Shown piece by piece: positions 36,407-38,539 of a stretch of 38,539 bases of DNA; positions within the stretch are counted from its first letter, which is position 1, and each line of letters opens with the position of its first letter. Location of the stretch: positions 1 through 38,539 of the forward strand of contig QMPP01000005.1 in NCBI GenBank assembly GCA_003650425.1, written 5' to 3'. Below the pieces are notes generated by a model. The model worked only from the letters and a program-made list of their open reading frames with translations, did not search any database and was not told where the DNA came from. The stretch is from Bacteroidota bacterium. Lineage in GTDB: Bacteria > Bacteroidota > Bacteroidia > Bacteroidales > F082. Made by a program: the position numbers and the translations under genes.

Positions 36407-37774
36407 CTATAGCTCCTTTACCGCTTTTTTAAATTGATCGCCGCGATCCTGATAATTTTCAAAAAGGTCGAAACTGGCGCAGGCAGGCGATAGTAGTACA
36501 ATCTCACCTTTCTTAGCCAGATTGTAAGCATACGTTACAGCTTCTTTAGCCGATCCGGCATCTACCATTAAATCGACCATATCTTCAAAAGCTGCGTGTA
36601 GTTTGCTGTTATCAACACCAAGACAAACAATGGCTTTTACCTTTTTCTTAACGAGCGCCATCAGCTCCGAATAGTCGTTTCCTTTGTCCTGCCCGCCAAC
36701 AATCCACACCGTAGGAGCTTCAACATACTCGAGGGCGTACCAGGTAGAGTTGATGTTGGTGGCTTTACTGTCGTTGATAAACGTGATGCCATGTACATTG
36801 GAAACAAACTCCAGCCGGTGGGGTATGTTTTCAAAATCGGAAAGACTCTGCTTGATGTTCTCTTTTCTTACATCCAACAGCCTCGCTGCCACCGAAGCGG
36901 CCATGGAGTTGTAGGCGTTGTGTTTTCCCTGAAGTGCTAACTGTTCAAGTGTCATATTAAATCTGCTTTTATGTATATTTATAATCAATTCATTATTTTC
37001 GAGCCATGCGCCGTTTTCCCGTGGGAAGTTGCTGAGCGTAAGGCTGTATTTTTTGGGAATGATGTCTCTTTTTTTTAGCTCCCGGGCTGTAACCGGGTCA
37101 TCAGCGTTAAAAATGAAGGCATCTTCCTCCGACATGTTTTGAAGAATACGGAACTTGGATTCGATGTAGTTTTCGAAACGGTTATCGTAACGGTCCAGAT
37201 GATCGGGAGTAAGGTTGGTAAGCACAGCAATGTCGGCTTTAAAATTGAACATGCCATCCAGCTGAAAGCTGCTAATCTCCAACACGTAAATATCGAAATC
37301 TGCTTCCGCAACCTGCCATGCGAAACTCTTTCCCACGTTACCGGCCAGTCCCACGTTGAGTCCTGCATTTTTTAAAATATGCCAGATCAACAGGGTTGTG
37401 GTGGTTTTTCCATTCGATCCGGTAATGCAAACGAGTTTGGCATGGGTAAAACGAGCGGCGAATTCTATTTCCGAGATAACGGAAATACCTTTTTCCGTTG
37501 CCCGTTTCACGGGAAGGGCGGTATCAGGAATTCCGGGACTTTTTATAATCTCCGCTGCCTTTTCAATTCTGTCAAACGAATGTCCGTTTTCTTCAAAATC
37601 AATGTCATGATGTGTAAGAACGCTTTTGTATTCAGAGCCGATTTTTCCATAATCGCTTACGAAAACATCAAACCCTTTTTTTTTGGCAAGAATGGCAGCT
37701 CCTGTTCCGCTTTCGCCGGCTCCGAGGATGACTATTTTTTTCCCGGACTTCTGTTTTGATTTGCCACTCTTCAT
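36407..37774 (-). CDS. murD: UDP-N-acetylmuramoyl-L-alanine--D-glutamate ligase
   Basis: A 455-residue Mur ligase that adds D-Glu to UDP-MurNAc-L-Ala. After a short basic extension (about 1-12) come KIVILGAGESGTGAAILAKKKG for UDP binding, the ATP loop TGSNGKTTTTLLIWHIL, NLTPDHLDRY in the central domain, FINDSKATN, and VWIVGGQDKGNDY in the C-terminal domain. Length is typical. A 152-base spacer with short repeats separates it from mraY, the only sizeable gap between mraY and ftsA. Confidence 0.97.
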   Translation of the reverse strand: MKSGKSKQKSGKKIVILGAGESGTGAAILAKKKGFDVFVSDYGKIGSEYKSVLTHHDIDFEENGHSFDRIEKAAEIIKSPGIPDTALPVKRATEKGISVISEIEFAARFTHAKLVCITGSNGKTTTTLLIWHILKNAGLNVGLAGNVGKSFAWQVAEADFDIYVLEISSFQLDGMFNFKADIAVLTNLTPDHLDRYDNRFENYIESKFRILQNMSEEDAFIFNADDPVTARELKKRDIIPKKYSLTLSNFPRENGAWLENNELIINIHKSRFNMTLEQLALQGKHNAYNSMAASVAARLLDVRKENIKQSLSDFENIPHRLEFVSNVHGITFINDSKATNINSTWYALEYVEAPTVWIVGGQDKGNDYSELMALVKKKVKAIVCLGVDNSKLHAAFEDMVDLMVDAGSAKEAVTYAYNLAKKGEIVLLSPACASFDLFENYQDRGDQFKKAVKEL

Positions 37775-37926
37775 TTTCTGTTTCTTTTTGCTCTTTGGGC
37801 GTCATTGTGCTTGCGCCGTCATTCACCTTCGCTGTCATTTGCTCGCCGGGAGGCTCGCGCTATTTACTCACTACCCGACCTCACCCTAATTTTTCATTAT
37901 TCATTTTCCATTCTACTTATTCGTAT
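37775..37926. repeat. Repeat-bearing spacer between mraY and murD
   Basis: GTCATT occurs three times at 16-17-base spacing (37801, 37818, 37834), each followed by related C/G-rich sequence. A low-complexity TTCATTATTCATTTTCCATTC stretch lies nearby at about 37894-37914. I find no gene, promoter box or terminator here. Confidence 0.5.
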
Positions 37927-38539
37927 TTATCTTAGTTTCAGTGTTATAATGGTTAACACAGCCAGCATCATTCCTATAATAAATACCCGCATCACAATTT
38001 TGGCTTCGGGATATCCTTTCTTTTGATAGTGATGGTGCAAAGGAGACATCAGGAAAATCCTTCGGCCTTCTCCAAATTTCTTTTTGGTATATTTAAAGTA
38101 GCTCACCTGCATAATCACCGAGAGGCTCTCCACCATGAAAATACCTGCCAGCAGCGGTAACAATAACTCTTTACGAATAATAATGGCGAACACGGCGATG
38201 ATACCGCCAATGGCCAGACTTCCGGTATCGCCCATAAAGACTTGAGCAGGGTAGGTGTTATACCATAAAAATCCTACCGTAGCTCCAACAAAACCGGCAA
38301 TAAACACGGTTAACTCACCCACATTAGGAATGTACATAATGTTAAGGTAGTTGGAAAAAATGATGTTACCCGATACCCAGGCTAGGATTCCCAACGTTGC
38401 CCCTATAATAGCAGAAGTTCCTGCTGCCAGTCCATCCATACCATCGGTAAGGTTGGCTCCGTTTGAAACACCGGTAAGGATGAAAATAACAAATGGGATA
38501 AAAATCAGAAAGGCATATTTTTCATAATCATCTCCCAAC
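37927..38539 (-). CDS. mraY: Phospho-MurNAc-pentapeptide translocase MraY, 5'-truncated by window edge
   Basis: The C-terminal 203 residues of MraY; the start lies beyond the right edge, so the TTG at 38538 is not a real start. MraY makes lipid I by moving phospho-MurNAc-pentapeptide to undecaprenyl phosphate in the inner membrane. Visible signatures are [15 protein letters not shown] with the catalytic Asp-rich loop, [12 protein letters not shown], and [12 protein letters not shown] near the C-terminus, among several TM segments. It is the first visible gene of the division cluster on the minus strand. Confidence 0.97.
   Translation of the reverse strand, partial: LGDDYEKYAFLIFIPFVIFILTGVSNGANLTDGMDGLAAGTSAIIGATLGILAWVSGNIIFSNYLNIMYIPNVGELTVFIAGFVGATVGFLWYNTYPAQVFMGDTGSLAIGGIIAVFAIIIRKELLLPLLAGIFMVESLSVIMQVSYFKYTKKKFGEGRRIFLMSPLHHHYQKKGYPEAKIVMRVFIIGMMLAVLTIITLKLR

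Overview
The window looks like a stretch of core chromosome from a member of the Bacteroidota, probably a Marinilabiliales/Bacteroidales-type marine or sediment lineage. The phylum call rests on the TAnnTTTG-type -7 promoter boxes in front of many genes, the near absence of Shine-Dalgarno sequences, two secreted proteins with the type B type IX secretion (T9SS) C-terminal domain, a lipoprotein with an acidic export signal after its Cys, a WG-repeat protein, and a mraY-murD-ftsW-murG-murC-ftsQ-ftsA-ftsZ cluster in Bacteroidota style. The order-level placement is inference.

Layout. 1-1011 (minus) is the 5' part of a NamZ/DUF1343 muramidase cut by the window edge; it is divergent from an FtsX/LolE-type permease (1097-2320). 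Next come a minus-strand surface lipoprotein, a CapD-like SDR whose active site looks lost, and a secreted glutamine-amidotransferase-like protein of unknown role. A RES/Xre toxin-antitoxin pair (5606-6498, minus) is the only clearly accessory module. 6699-15288 is a minus-strand housekeeping run: fumC, an ArsC/Spx-like protein, prfB with its programmed +1 frameshift, a nine-repeat WG protein, purA, a Fur-family regulator, and a SpoT/Rel protein with an intact hydrolase site but a degenerate synthetase site. 15542-21862 holds two adjacent large T9SS cargo proteins on the plus strand. 22084-24737 is rplM-rpsI-rpsB-tsf, driven by the best promoter in the window and closed by a strong terminator. 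24799-27288 (minus) is priA. A 350-base repeat-rich spacer follows, then a beta-barrel gene broken by a one-base frameshift, a GatB/YqeY protein, and the division/cell-wall cluster running to the right edge, where mraY is cut.

How the genes work together. MraY, MurG, MurC and MurD make the lipid-linked peptidoglycan precursor. FtsW, FtsQ, FtsA and FtsZ use it at the septum, and NamZ belongs to muropeptide breakdown. The ribosomal operon, RF2, PurA and the (p)ppGpp hydrolase are growth and translation functions. There is no sign of a prophage, IS element, integron, CRISPR array, rRNA or tRNA.

I found no convincing undescribed multi-gene system. The most interesting points are the RSH and CapD-like enzymes that keep their folds but lose catalytic residues, two nested inverted-repeat elements (6584-6653 and 8628-8715), the RF2 frameshift site with a strong Shine-Dalgarno in a lineage that rarely uses one, promoter boxes so close to start codons that several mRNAs may be nearly leaderless, the heptamer repeats at 27440-27600, and the frameshifted beta-barrel gene.
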